Part shown: positions 6,642 through 15,026 of the stretch, piece by piece
Numbering within the stretch: the stretch's first letter is position 1
Layout: each line of letters begins with the position of its first letter
Source: Chloroflexota bacterium
Lineage (GTDB): Bacteria; Chloroflexota; Limnocylindria; Limnocylindrales; CSP1-4
NCBI GenBank assembly: GCA_013696945.1
Contig: JACCXQ010000110.1
Coordinates: 1 to 15,026 of the forward strand
DNA length: 15,026 nucleotides
Reading direction: 5' to 3'
Program-made: the position numbers and the translations under genes
Notes under the pieces: generated by a model
The model's input: the letters and a program-made list of their open reading frames with translations, nothing else
Database searches by the model: none
What the model was told of the DNA's origin: nothing

Positions 6642-6670
6642 GCCAGGATCCGGGCCAGCAGGATCCTGGC
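6642..6670. repeat. Perfect 10-bp inverted repeat GCCAGGATCC-N9-GGATCCTGGC
   Basis: Arms at 6642-6651 and 6661-6670 are exactly complementary with a 9-nt spacer; CAGGATCCTG (6659-6668) is also a palindrome flanked by GCCAG on both sides. It lies 72 bp before ATG 6743 and just upstream of a weak -10, so it could be an operator, or a hairpin of upstream transcripts. Confidence 0.5.
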
Positions 6671-6700
6671 CAGCCGGCGCCCTGCCGCGCCCTGCGGCCC

Positions 6701-6706
6701 TAGAGT
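6701..6706 (+). promoter_or_regulatory. Weak candidate -10 element (TAGAGT) for the 121-aa gene
   Basis: TAGAGT lies 36 bp before ATG 6743, in an otherwise very GC-rich stretch. No recognisable -35 is found at 16-18 bp spacing. Confidence 0.25.
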
Positions 6707-6742
6707 GAGCGGGGAACGCAGCCCAGAGGGAGGATGGATCTG

Positions 6743-7108
6743 ATGGACGATGAGGCCGTTCGCGAGCACGCCGCGAAGTTCTGCGACGCGCTGGTCGCCG
6801 GGGACATCGAGCGGGCGACCGAAGACTTCAGCAACGAACTTCGGCAGCATCTCGGAGAAGTGCTCGCACTCCTGCCGCTCCCGGCGACCGCGGCGACCAT
6901 CGATTCGATGGAGCGGGGCGGCGCCGGATGGAACGTCGTCGTCCGGCTCGTCGGCGAGACCGAGGAGGTGCTGATCCAGACCCGCTGGAAAGACCGTGAT
7001 GGCCGCCCCACGATCGTCGAGGCCAGCCACCTCAGCGCCATTGCGACGGCTCCCGAGGGCGGCGACGCAGAGGGCGCGGTGGAGGACGGGGGCGCCGAGA
7101 CCGTCTGA
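6743..7108 (+). CDS. Hypothetical protein, possible NTF2/SnoaL-like fold (121 aa)
   Basis: Soluble 121-residue protein. AGAGGGAGG (6725-6733) is 9 nt before ATG 6743, which fixes this start; an in-frame ATG at 6734 directly abuts the Shine-Dalgarno. Residues 1-45 look like two or three helices ('AKFCDALVAGDIERATEDFSNEL'), followed by strand-like segments with alternating hydrophobics ('WNVVVRLVGETEEVLIQTRW' region, about 64-83). That helix-then-sheet order, with the 'ALVAGDIERA' pattern, is reminiscent of SnoaL/NTF2-like proteins, but I cannot name a family. The last ~20 residues are Gly/Ala/Glu-rich and probably disordered. No catalytic motif is evident. It stands alone, convergent with carB (32-bp gap). 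Function unknown. Confidence 0.75.
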   Translation: MDDEAVREHAAKFCDALVAGDIERATEDFSNELRQHLGEVLALLPLPATAATIDSMERGGAGWNVVVRLVGETEEVLIQTRWKDRDGRPTIVEASHLSAIATAPEGGDAEGAVEDGGAETV

Positions 7109-7140
7109 GCGGGACGCAGAAGCCGGAGCAGAGCAGTCCG

Positions 7141-10508
<3,368 letters not shown>

Positions 10509-10512
<4 letters not shown>

Positions 10513-11702
10513 TGCTGGCCGGCGACCGCGAAGACGCGTGCCGCGAACCGGTCGAAGACGGCCGCGGCGTCGAGCGGCCCCGGCGATCCCTCGGGGTGGT
10601 ATTGCACGGTCTCGATGGGCAGGTGGCGGTGCCGCAGCCCCTCCACGGACCCGTCGTTCAGGTTGCGTTGACTGACGGTGAATCCGGAGCTCGCCGGCAG
10701 CGATCCCCCGACCACCTCGACCTCATGGTTCTGCGCGGTGACCTGCACGGCGCCGCTATCGAGGTCGCGCACGGGGTGGTTCGCGCCGTGATGACCGAAC
10801 CGGAGCCGGCGGGTCTCGGCGCCAGCCGCGCGTGCCACGATCTGGTGCCCCAGGCATACGCCGAGGAGCGGCCGCCCGTCCGCGATCGCAGCTGCAGCCA
10901 GCGAGACGGGAGCGTCGAGCCGAGCGGGGTCGCCGGGGCCTGGCGACAGGACGAGGCCACTGACGTCATCGGCCAGCGCCGCCTCGGGACCGGCGGTATG
11001 TGGCAGGATCCGCACGCGCAGGTCGCGCCGGAGCAGTGCGCGGACGATGCCCTCCTTCAACCCGTAGTCGACGAGCGCGACGAGCGGCCCGGTCTCGCCG
11101 ACGTCATATGCGGAGACGGCCGAGACCTGCGCGACGAAGTCCTGGTCCTCCCAGCGCGGCAGCGCGCGGGCCGACGCCACGCCCGCGTCCGGGTCGAGCG
11201 CGTGCGGCGCGGTGATGACGGCGCGTTGGGACCCGGTCTCGCGGAGGTGACGCGCCAGGGCCCTCGTGTCGAGGCCGCAGATCTGTGGGACCCCGGCGGT
11301 GCGGAGCAGGTGGACGAGCTGACGCGCGTCGTCGAGCACCGCCGCCGTGGCGTGCGAGACGATCAGGCCGCGGAGCCATGGACGAACGGACTGGTCATCG
11401 CCCGCGATCCGACCGTGGTTGCCGATGAGCGGATATGTCATCACGACGAGCTGGCCGGCATAGGACGGGTCGGTGCACACCTCCTGGTAGCCGGTCTGGC
11501 TCGTGTTGACCACGAGGTCGCCGCCCCGCTCGACCGGTGCTCCGACGGCATGACCCTCGAAGATGGTCCCGTCCTCGAGGGCGAGCAGGCACGGGCCCGA
11601 TGACCCGATCCGCGGATCGACAGCCGCGTCCGGCGGGACCCCGGTCGATGCGCGAACGAAACGACCACCGCCCGTCGCGGGTCGGTGGTCGTCGAGCAGC
11701 AT
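10509..11702 (-). CDS. carA: Carbamoyl phosphate synthase small subunit (glutaminase)
   Basis: A 397-residue amidotransferase subunit that hydrolyses glutamine and channels ammonia to CarB. The N-terminal CPSase domain shows 'ALEDGTIFEGHAVGA' (41-55) and 'VVNTSQTGYQEVCTDPSYAGQ' (64-84). The class I glutamine amidotransferase domain shows 'LSPGPGDP' (252-259), the nucleophile C283 in GVCLGHQ, and H369/E371 in 'QYHPEGSPGP', so the Cys-His-Glu triad is complete. 'FGHHGANHPV' (302-311) is conserved. About 35 residues precede the fold, more than in E. coli. ATG 11702 follows AAGGAGGG (11713-11720) with 10 nt spacing. It is first gene of carAB and overlaps carB. Its leader carries two PyrR-loop-like hairpins, so the operon is probably repressed by pyrimidines at translation (inference). 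Confidence 0.97.
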
Positions 11703-11712
11703 CGGACTTCAG

Positions 11713-11762
11713 CCCTCCTTGCCCGGCCTCTCAGGACCAGAGATCCGGCCTCTCGGGGCCGG
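11713..11762 (-). promoter_or_regulatory. Pyrimidine-responsive carA leader: two tandem PyrR-binding-loop-like hairpins plus Shine-Dalgarno
   Basis: Read on the minus strand, the distal hairpin (11762-11745) is CCGGCC-CCGAGA-GGCCGG. The proximal one (11738-11725) is GGUC-CUGAGA-GGCC. Both loops fit the CNGNGA hexaloop of PyrR-binding sites. The proximal core GGTCCTGAGAGGCC fits the published ARUCCnGnGAGGYU consensus except at its two ends, where A...U is replaced by the pairing-preserving G...C. It is followed by GGGCAAGGAGG, which contains the AGCAAGG-like segment typical of these leaders and the carA Shine-Dalgarno (11713-11720). UCUCU just 5' of the proximal hairpin can pair with GGAGG of the Shine-Dalgarno, which would hide it when the hairpin is stabilised. 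The two 16-nt cores agree at 14 of 16 bases, suggesting duplication. No U-tract terminator is seen, so translational control is favoured. Confidence 0.68.
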
Positions 11763-11779
11763 TTTGCAAGTCGAGGGCT

Positions 11780-11785
11780 AGCCTA
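11780..11785 (-). promoter_or_regulatory. Weak candidate -10 element (TAGGCT) for carAB
   Basis: Minus-strand TAGGCT would start a transcript near 11773, giving a leader of about 70 nt that contains both PyrR-like hairpins. No good -35 is visible at normal spacing. Confidence 0.28.
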
Positions 11786-11799
11786 GCACGAGCGGTCGG

Positions 11800-12387
11800 T
11801 CAGACGCGGGACTCCGCGAACTCCGTGCGCAACGGGTCGACCTCGGTCTGGGTCTCATCGTAGGAGCTGCCGCCGGCCCCTGTCCCGATGGCTGCATCGG
11901 CGGTCGCGCTTGCCTGCGACCCGAGATCGTCGCCAGTGTCTGCCACGTCGTCCCACATGTCACTGTCGCCGTTGCGGTCTAGCTGGCGGCGCACGTCACC
12001 GACAGCGCCCATGAGCCGATCCTTGAGGCGGTTCCGGCGCCTGGCGCCGACACGTGGATCGAGGAAGTACATGAGTGCCATGCCGATACCGAGGCCGCCG
12101 AGCAAGGCGATCCCGGCGGCTGGGCCGACACGCGGCTCGGGGCCGCGCACGACGCGGATGGAGCGCAGATCGTGCCCGAGGTCATCGAGCCGTCGCCCGA
12201 TGGCATCGACGCCGTCGCCGACGGCTCGTCCGGCGCCCGACAGGTCGGGCCGTGGGACATCCTTGTGGAGGTCGAGCTTCGGAAGCTCTACGTCGGGGAG
12301 CTTGATATCCGGACGCTCGGGCAGATCGATCGATGAGACCCGGCGGCGGATGGCGTCGAGGTCGAAGCGGGGGAGGTCGATGGCCAT
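11800..12387 (-). CDS. Single-pass membrane protein with FLDPxxGxRRR motif (YtxH-like, function unknown)
   Basis: A 195-residue protein. The N-terminal ~80 residues are charged and amphipathic, with repeated DLP/LP-D segments (residues 3-50) and helix-forming 'VDAIGRRLDDLGHDLRS' (60-76). One glycine-rich membrane segment (about 89-109, 'GIALLGGLGIGMALMYFLD') follows. It is capped by 'DPRVGARRRNRLKDRL' (110-125), the membrane-exit motif common in small YtxH-like or BON-associated envelope proteins of soil bacteria. The C-terminus (about 140-195) is acidic, Gly/Ala/Ser-rich and likely disordered; no BON domain is present. ATG 12387 has AGGAGT 10 nt upstream; the frame extends to 12417 but without a better ribosome site. 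TATCCT (12425-12420) is a plausible -10. It lies between the GDSL gene and carAB, all on the same strand. Role unknown, perhaps envelope stress. Confidence 0.75.
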   Translation of the reverse strand: MAIDLPRFDLDAIRRRVSSIDLPERPDIKLPDVELPKLDLHKDVPRPDLSGAGRAVGDGVDAIGRRLDDLGHDLRSIRVVRGPEPRVGPAAGIALLGGLGIGMALMYFLDPRVGARRRNRLKDRLMGAVGDVRRQLDRNGDSDMWDDVADTGDDLGSQASATADAAIGTGAGGSSYDETQTEVDPLRTEFAESRV

Positions 12388-12419
12388 GGTGATGGGTACT
12401 CCTGTTGTGACTCGCATCG

Positions 12420-12425
12420 AGGATA
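12420..12425 (-). promoter_or_regulatory. Candidate -10 element (TATCCT) for the YtxH-like gene
   Basis: Minus-strand TATCCT lies 32 nt before ATG 12387, leaving room for the AGGAGT ribosome site. The surrounding 10-mer GCTATCCTCG is identical to the one in front of ku (13334-13343). A 12-bp palindrome GGACC-AC-GGTCC (12434-12445) lies just upstream. Confidence 0.35.
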
Positions 12426-12495
12426 GCGCGGCAGGACCACGGTCCGGCTGAGCGCCGCATCCGGCCGGGTTGCAGATCCCTCACAACCGCACGCC

Positions 12496-12527
12496 GACGG
12501 GGGCGGCGGTATCTGCTAGCCCCCGTC
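12496..12527 (-). terminator. Strong hairpin at the end of the GDSL gene, probable terminator
   Basis: GACGGGGGC and GCCCCCGTC form perfect 9-bp arms (12496-12504 and 12519-12527) around a 14-nt loop. One arm lies within the last three sense codons of the GDSL gene and its TAG stop is in the loop. No U-tract follows on the minus strand, so it could be a non-canonical terminator or an mRNA 3'-end stabiliser. Confidence 0.4.
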
Positions 12528-13289
12528 CCCGCTCGAGCGACTCAGCATCGCCCGCACCTTGGGCGCGATCAGCTCGACCCATCCGGCGTACTGCTTGCCG
12601 CTCGGATGGAGCCCGTCGCGCGCGACCAGCGTCAGGTCGTCGGGCACGCGGTCGGCGACCGGCATGATGTCCACGAACCCCAGGTCCCGCGCCTCCGCCT
12701 CCTCCCGCAGGATGGCGTTGAAGCGCCGCACCCTTGTGCTCTGCCGTTCGGGGTCGCCGTAACGGGGGCCCTGGGGAGTGAGCGTGTAGTCGGGGGTGGA
12801 GACGACCAGCACGCGGTCAGGTGCCATCCGTCCCTGCAGATCGTCGAGGATGCCCGCCACGTTCTCGCGGTACTGTTCCGGCCCCACGCGGCGGACGACG
12901 TCGTTGACCCCGATGAGCACCGACACGAAGTCCGGATCGAGGCTGTCGAGCTCCGGCAGCTGCTCCGCGATCAGGTCGGACGTGGTGTAGCCGTTGACCG
13001 CAAGGTTGGCCGCGAGATGCAGGTCGATATCCGGTCGCAGAGTGCGAACCAACTGGTTGGGCCAGCGATCCTCGGCCTTCACGGATGTCCCGATGGTGTA
13101 CGAGTCACCGAGTGCCACGTACTCGAACGCCGGGGGCGTCTCGGGTGCGGTCGTGCGCACGTATGGGCCGCTCGTGGGGGCGCGCGTCGGGTCCTTGGTG
13201 GCACCTGTCTCGGACGGCGCGACAGTCGCACCGGCGCAGCCAGAGACGACGATCCCCGAGACGGACAGCAGCATGACGAGGTGCCTCAC
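12516..13289 (-). CDS. SGNH/GDSL-family hydrolase, secreted lipoprotein
   Basis: A 257-residue lipid-anchored esterase-like protein. From GTG 13289 the N-terminus MRHLVMLLSVSGIVVSGC is a short type II signal peptide with lipobox VSGC and lipidated C18. A Thr/Pro-rich spacer (about 20-53) follows. SGNH blocks are present: GDSY with nucleophile S63 (61-64), 'LAVNGYTTSD' (96-105), GVND with N129 (127-130) and 'RDGLHPS' with D225 and H228. Hydrolysis of an ester in lipid, glycan or peptidoglycan acetyl groups is expected; the substrate is unknown. The frame also opens at GTG 13313, which adds eight residues (MALCSRPV). I prefer 13289 because the signal peptide then begins normally and TATGCT lies 11 nt upstream. 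The gene is divergent from ku, and its 3' end forms part of a hairpin. Confidence 0.9.
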   Translation of the reverse strand: MRHLVMLLSVSGIVVSGCAGATVAPSETGATKDPTRAPTSGPYVRTTAPETPPAFEYVALGDSYTIGTSVKAEDRWPNQLVRTLRPDIDLHLAANLAVNGYTTSDLIAEQLPELDSLDPDFVSVLIGVNDVVRRVGPEQYRENVAGILDDLQGRMAPDRVLVVSTPDYTLTPQGPRYGDPERQSTRVRRFNAILREEAEARDLGFVDIMPVADRVPDDLTLVARDGLHPSGKQYAGWVELIAPKVRAMLSRSSGDGG

Positions 13290-13300
13290 GACAGGCCGGG

Positions 13301-13306
13301 AGCATA
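13301..13306 (-). promoter_or_regulatory. Candidate -10 element (TATGCT) for the GDSL lipoprotein gene
   Basis: Minus-strand TATGCT ends 11 nt before GTG 13289, with no Shine-Dalgarno between, the same spacing as at the MFS gene. It would be used only if the shorter start is correct. No -35 is seen. Confidence 0.3.
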
Positions 13307-13335
13307 GCGCCACGGCGCCGCTTGCCCCCGCGGGC

Positions 13336-13370
13336 TATCCTCGGGTCGCGGACCGAGGCAAGCGCGGTCC
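13336..13370 (+). promoter_or_regulatory. ku leader: candidate -10 (TATCCT) and a 6-bp-arm hairpin
   Basis: TATCCT (13336-13341) would start a transcript near 13348. GGACCG (13350-13355) and CGGTCC (13365-13370) then form a perfect 6-bp stem with a 9-nt loop at the 5' end of the mRNA, ending 6-7 nt before the GAGGAGGAG ribosome site (13377-13385 region). No clear -35. The hairpin may protect the 5' end or tune translation. Confidence 0.38.
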
Positions 13371-13386
13371 AGATCGAGGAGGAGCC

Positions 13387-14427
13387 ATGGCACGCGCGAT
13401 GTGGCGCGGCGCGATCCAGTTCGGCCTGGTGACCATCCCGGTCAAGCTCTACCTGGCGACGGAGCCGCGTGGTGGACTCTCGTTCAACCTCCTCCACAAG
13501 GAGGCTCGCGAGAACGGCAAGACCGTGCCCTGCCTCCGGCGGATCCAGATGAAGACGCATTGCCCGGAGCACGGCGAGATCCCGCGCTCGGATACGGTCC
13601 GCGGCTTCGAGTGGTCCAAGAGCCAGTACGTGGTCATCGAGGAGAGCGACTTCGAGGCCGTGCCGCTCAAGACCGTCAGGGCGATCGAGATCGAGCAGTT
13701 CGTCGAGGCCGACCGCGAGGAGTACGGCGCGACGTTCGTCAAGCAGGCGTACTACCTGGAGCCCGATGCCATCGGCCGCAAGGCGTTCTACCTTCTCAAA
13801 TCGGTGCTCAAGGAGGCAAAGCTCCAGGCGATCTGCAAGATCGTCCTCAAGGATCGCGAGATGCTCGCAGCGCTCGATCCGTACTCCACGACGATGCTTC
13901 TCTCGACGCTCTACTGGCCTGACGAGGTGCGCGACCTCGGCGAGCTGGAGTTGCCCGAAGCGGAGTTCGACTTCAAGCCGGCGGAGCGGCAGATGGCCCA
14001 GTCGCTCGTGCAGGCGATGACGGGCGACTTCGACGCGTCGCGATTCCGTGATGAGTACCGCGAGGCGCTCATGGGCGTCATCCAGGCGAAGGTCGAAGGC
14101 CAGCCGGTCGAGGCTCCCAAGCAGCAGGTGGAGCCGTCCAAGCTCACCGACCTGATGGCCGTGCTGGAGGCGAGCGTGGCCGCAGCCCGACAGTCTCGTG
14201 GCGCGGCGGCTTCGACCGCGAAGGGTGACGACGGGGCGGAGTCTGGCCGCGAGTCGCGTGCCGGCGCGTCACGTTCGCGGGCCTCATCAGAGCCCACGTC
14301 CGTGGCCGATGCCCGCAAGGCACGTTCGGCCAAGCCCGCCGGACGGTCGGGAACCAAGACGGCCGCGAAGGAGAAGTCCGCCCCAGCTGGATCGACGCGC
14401 ACGGAACGCAAGCGCAAGACGGCCTGA
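13387..14427 (+). CDS. ku: Non-homologous end-joining protein Ku
   Basis: Bacterial Ku of about 346 residues, a homodimeric ring that binds double-strand DNA ends and recruits a LigD-type ligase. The start 'MARAMWRGAIQFGLVTIPVKLY' is the canonical Ku N-terminus. 'CPEHGEIPRSDTVRGFEW' near residue 58 carries the Cys/His zinc-knuckle-like turn, 'YYLEPDAIGRKAFYLLKSVL' is the core beta-barrel/bridge region, and 'DEYREALMGVIQAKVEG' near 221-237 ends the core. 'LTDLMAVLEASVAAAR' (about 254-269) matches the short C-terminal region that contacts ligase. A further ~75 residues are rich in Ala, Ser, Lys and Arg, a basic disordered tail that probably binds DNA. ATG 13387 follows GAGGAGGAG; the frame opens upstream to 12994, but that part is antisense to the GDSL gene. 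It is divergent from GDSL and 6 nt ahead of a ligase-like gene. Confidence 0.97.
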   Translation: MARAMWRGAIQFGLVTIPVKLYLATEPRGGLSFNLLHKEARENGKTVPCLRRIQMKTHCPEHGEIPRSDTVRGFEWSKSQYVVIEESDFEAVPLKTVRAIEIEQFVEADREEYGATFVKQAYYLEPDAIGRKAFYLLKSVLKEAKLQAICKIVLKDREMLAALDPYSTTMLLSTLYWPDEVRDLGELELPEAEFDFKPAERQMAQSLVQAMTGDFDASRFRDEYREALMGVIQAKVEGQPVEAPKQQVEPSKLTDLMAVLEASVAAARQSRGAAASTAKGDDGAESGRESRAGASRSRASSEPTSVADARKARSAKPAGRSGTKTAAKEKSAPAGSTRTERKRKTA

Positions 14428-14433
14428 GTCACG

Positions 14434-15026
14434 GTGGCGAGGGAGGCAGGGAGCGGCCACGCAGGGCCGGGGGAACAGCTCTCGCTCGTCCTCGACGGTC
14501 GCCAGGAAGCCACAGGGCAGTTGCCGCGCCGCCTGCTCCCGATGATCCCCGCGATGGGCGAGGGTCCCTTCGACGATGAGCGCTACTTCTTCGAGCCGTG
14601 GTGGCCGGGTGCGCCGACGATCGCGTCGATCGAGGGCGGCCATCTCCGCCTTCAGACGGAGCACCTGGCGGACCCCCTGGCGACGTTCCCTGAGCTCGGA
14701 GTGATCGCCGAGCAGGTCGATGGGGATGGCGTGGTCGTTGACGGGACCCTGCTCGTCCTCGATGCGGAGGGCCGGCCGGATACGGAGCTCTTGCGCCTCC
14801 GGCTGTCGGACCCCCAGGCGGGCGGTGGCGAAGCGGCATTCGTCGCTTCCGACCTGCTCTGGCTCGGCGGCAGCCCGCTCATCGATCGACCCTTCTCCGA
14901 GCGGCGCGAGCGGCTGGGTGACGTGCTCCGCGACGGACGGCTTTGCGTCGCCAGCCGCGGGCTCCGCGGCGAGGGCATCATGCTCGCCGAAGCGGTCGCA
15001 TCGATGGGGCTCACCGAGATCTCCGC
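14434..15026 (+). CDS. DNA-ligase-like protein lacking the catalytic lysine (partial, runs off right edge)
   Basis: Open frame of 197 codons from GTG 14434, 6 nt after the ku stop, continuing past the window. It follows the adenylation domain of LigD-type ATP-dependent ligases: 'PMIPAMGEGPFDDERYFFEP' (36-55), 'GGHLRLQTEHLADPLATFPEL' (68-88) and 'SDLLWLGGSPLIDRPFSERRERL' (139-161) correspond to recognised ligase segments. The nucleotidyl-transfer motifs are altered: motif I, normally EPKWDG, reads EPWWPG (54-59), so the adenylated Lys and the Asp are gone. The DGE of motif III reads DGT (103-105), and the EGxVAK region of motif IV reads TEIS (194-197). The frame is clean and codon use is like ku, so this is not an obvious pseudogene. 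It may be a structural partner of Ku or of an active ligase encoded downstream (inference). GTG 14434 lacks a strong Shine-Dalgarno; coupling to ku is likely. Confidence 0.78.
   Translation, partial: MAREAGSGHAGPGEQLSLVLDGRQEATGQLPRRLLPMIPAMGEGPFDDERYFFEPWWPGAPTIASIEGGHLRLQTEHLADPLATFPELGVIAEQVDGDGVVVDGTLLVLDAEGRPDTELLRLRLSDPQAGGGEAAFVASDLLWLGGSPLIDRPFSERRERLGDVLRDGRLCVASRGLRGEGIMLAEAVASMGLTEIS

Larger units (their letters stand above)
6295..6742. other. Repeat-rich intergenic region downstream of the MFS gene
   Basis: About 450 bp with no supported gene; the long frame crossing it is a shadow of the MFS gene. Contents in order: a 6-bp-arm hairpin at the MFS stop (GCGGAC 6294-6299 with GTCCGC 6316-6321, a possible weak terminator without T-run), a nested direct/inverted repeat family (6335-6560), a 7-bp-arm hairpin (6593-6620), a perfect 10-bp-arm inverted repeat (6642-6670) and a weak -10 (6701-6706) for the next gene. 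Confidence 0.6.

Noticed and set aside
5685..6743. 352-codon plus-strand frame through the end of the MFS gene and the repeats
   Set aside because: Shadow frame that merely stays open through GC-rich repeats; Arg/Pro-rich, with no ribosome site and no family.

Overview
The window is a high-GC bacterial chromosome segment with dense gene packing. It carries housekeeping genes (carAB, an M16 peptidase pair) and DNA end-repair genes (Ku, a ligase-like protein, a polynucleotide-kinase-like protein). I saw no phage, transposon, CRISPR, tRNA or rRNA signal. Gene style is that of soil or freshwater high-GC lineages such as Chloroflexota or Actinomycetota: SLC45/GPH-like MFS, long-N-terminal ArsR regulator, single-pass 'FLDPxxGxRRR' protein and PyrR-type leader. 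That placement is inference from style, not a marker-gene assignment.

Layout. Positions 1-2441 (minus) hold two overlapping M16 peptidase genes: the upstream one keeps the HxxEH zinc motif, and the downstream one has lost it and runs off the left edge. Divergent from them is an ArsR-type regulator (2569-3687) whose promoter contains an 18-bp palindrome. After a 341-bp non-coding stretch, the same palindrome geometry recurs upstream of an 80-aa unknown gene (4123-4365), which suggests a small autoregulated regulon. A stand-alone Pnkp-like kinase domain (4378-4908, minus) is divergent from an MFS transporter (4966-6294). Positions 6295-6742 are non-coding and rich in repeats and inverted repeats. 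A small unknown gene follows (6743-7108), convergent with carB.

carA-carB (11702 down to 7141, minus) form a tightly coupled operon for carbamoyl phosphate synthase. Its leader contains two tandem hairpins with the CNGNGA hexaloop and flanking bases of PyrR-binding loops, and the gene-proximal one can pair with the carA Shine-Dalgarno. Upstream lie a single-pass membrane protein (11800-12387, minus) and a secreted SGNH/GDSL lipoprotein (12516-13289, minus). Divergent from the latter is an end-joining operon: Ku (13387-14427), then, 6 nt later, a DNA-ligase-like protein (14434 to the right edge) in which the nucleotidyl-transfer motifs are replaced, including the catalytic lysine.

The most unusual items are the ligase-like pseudoenzyme behind Ku, the tandem PyrR-like leader of carA, and the shared palindromic operator linking the ArsR gene to a small orphan gene. 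Several genes (M16, kinase, MFS, GDSL) lack a Shine-Dalgarno but have a -10-like hexamer 7-11 nt before the start, as expected for leaderless or near-leaderless transcripts.
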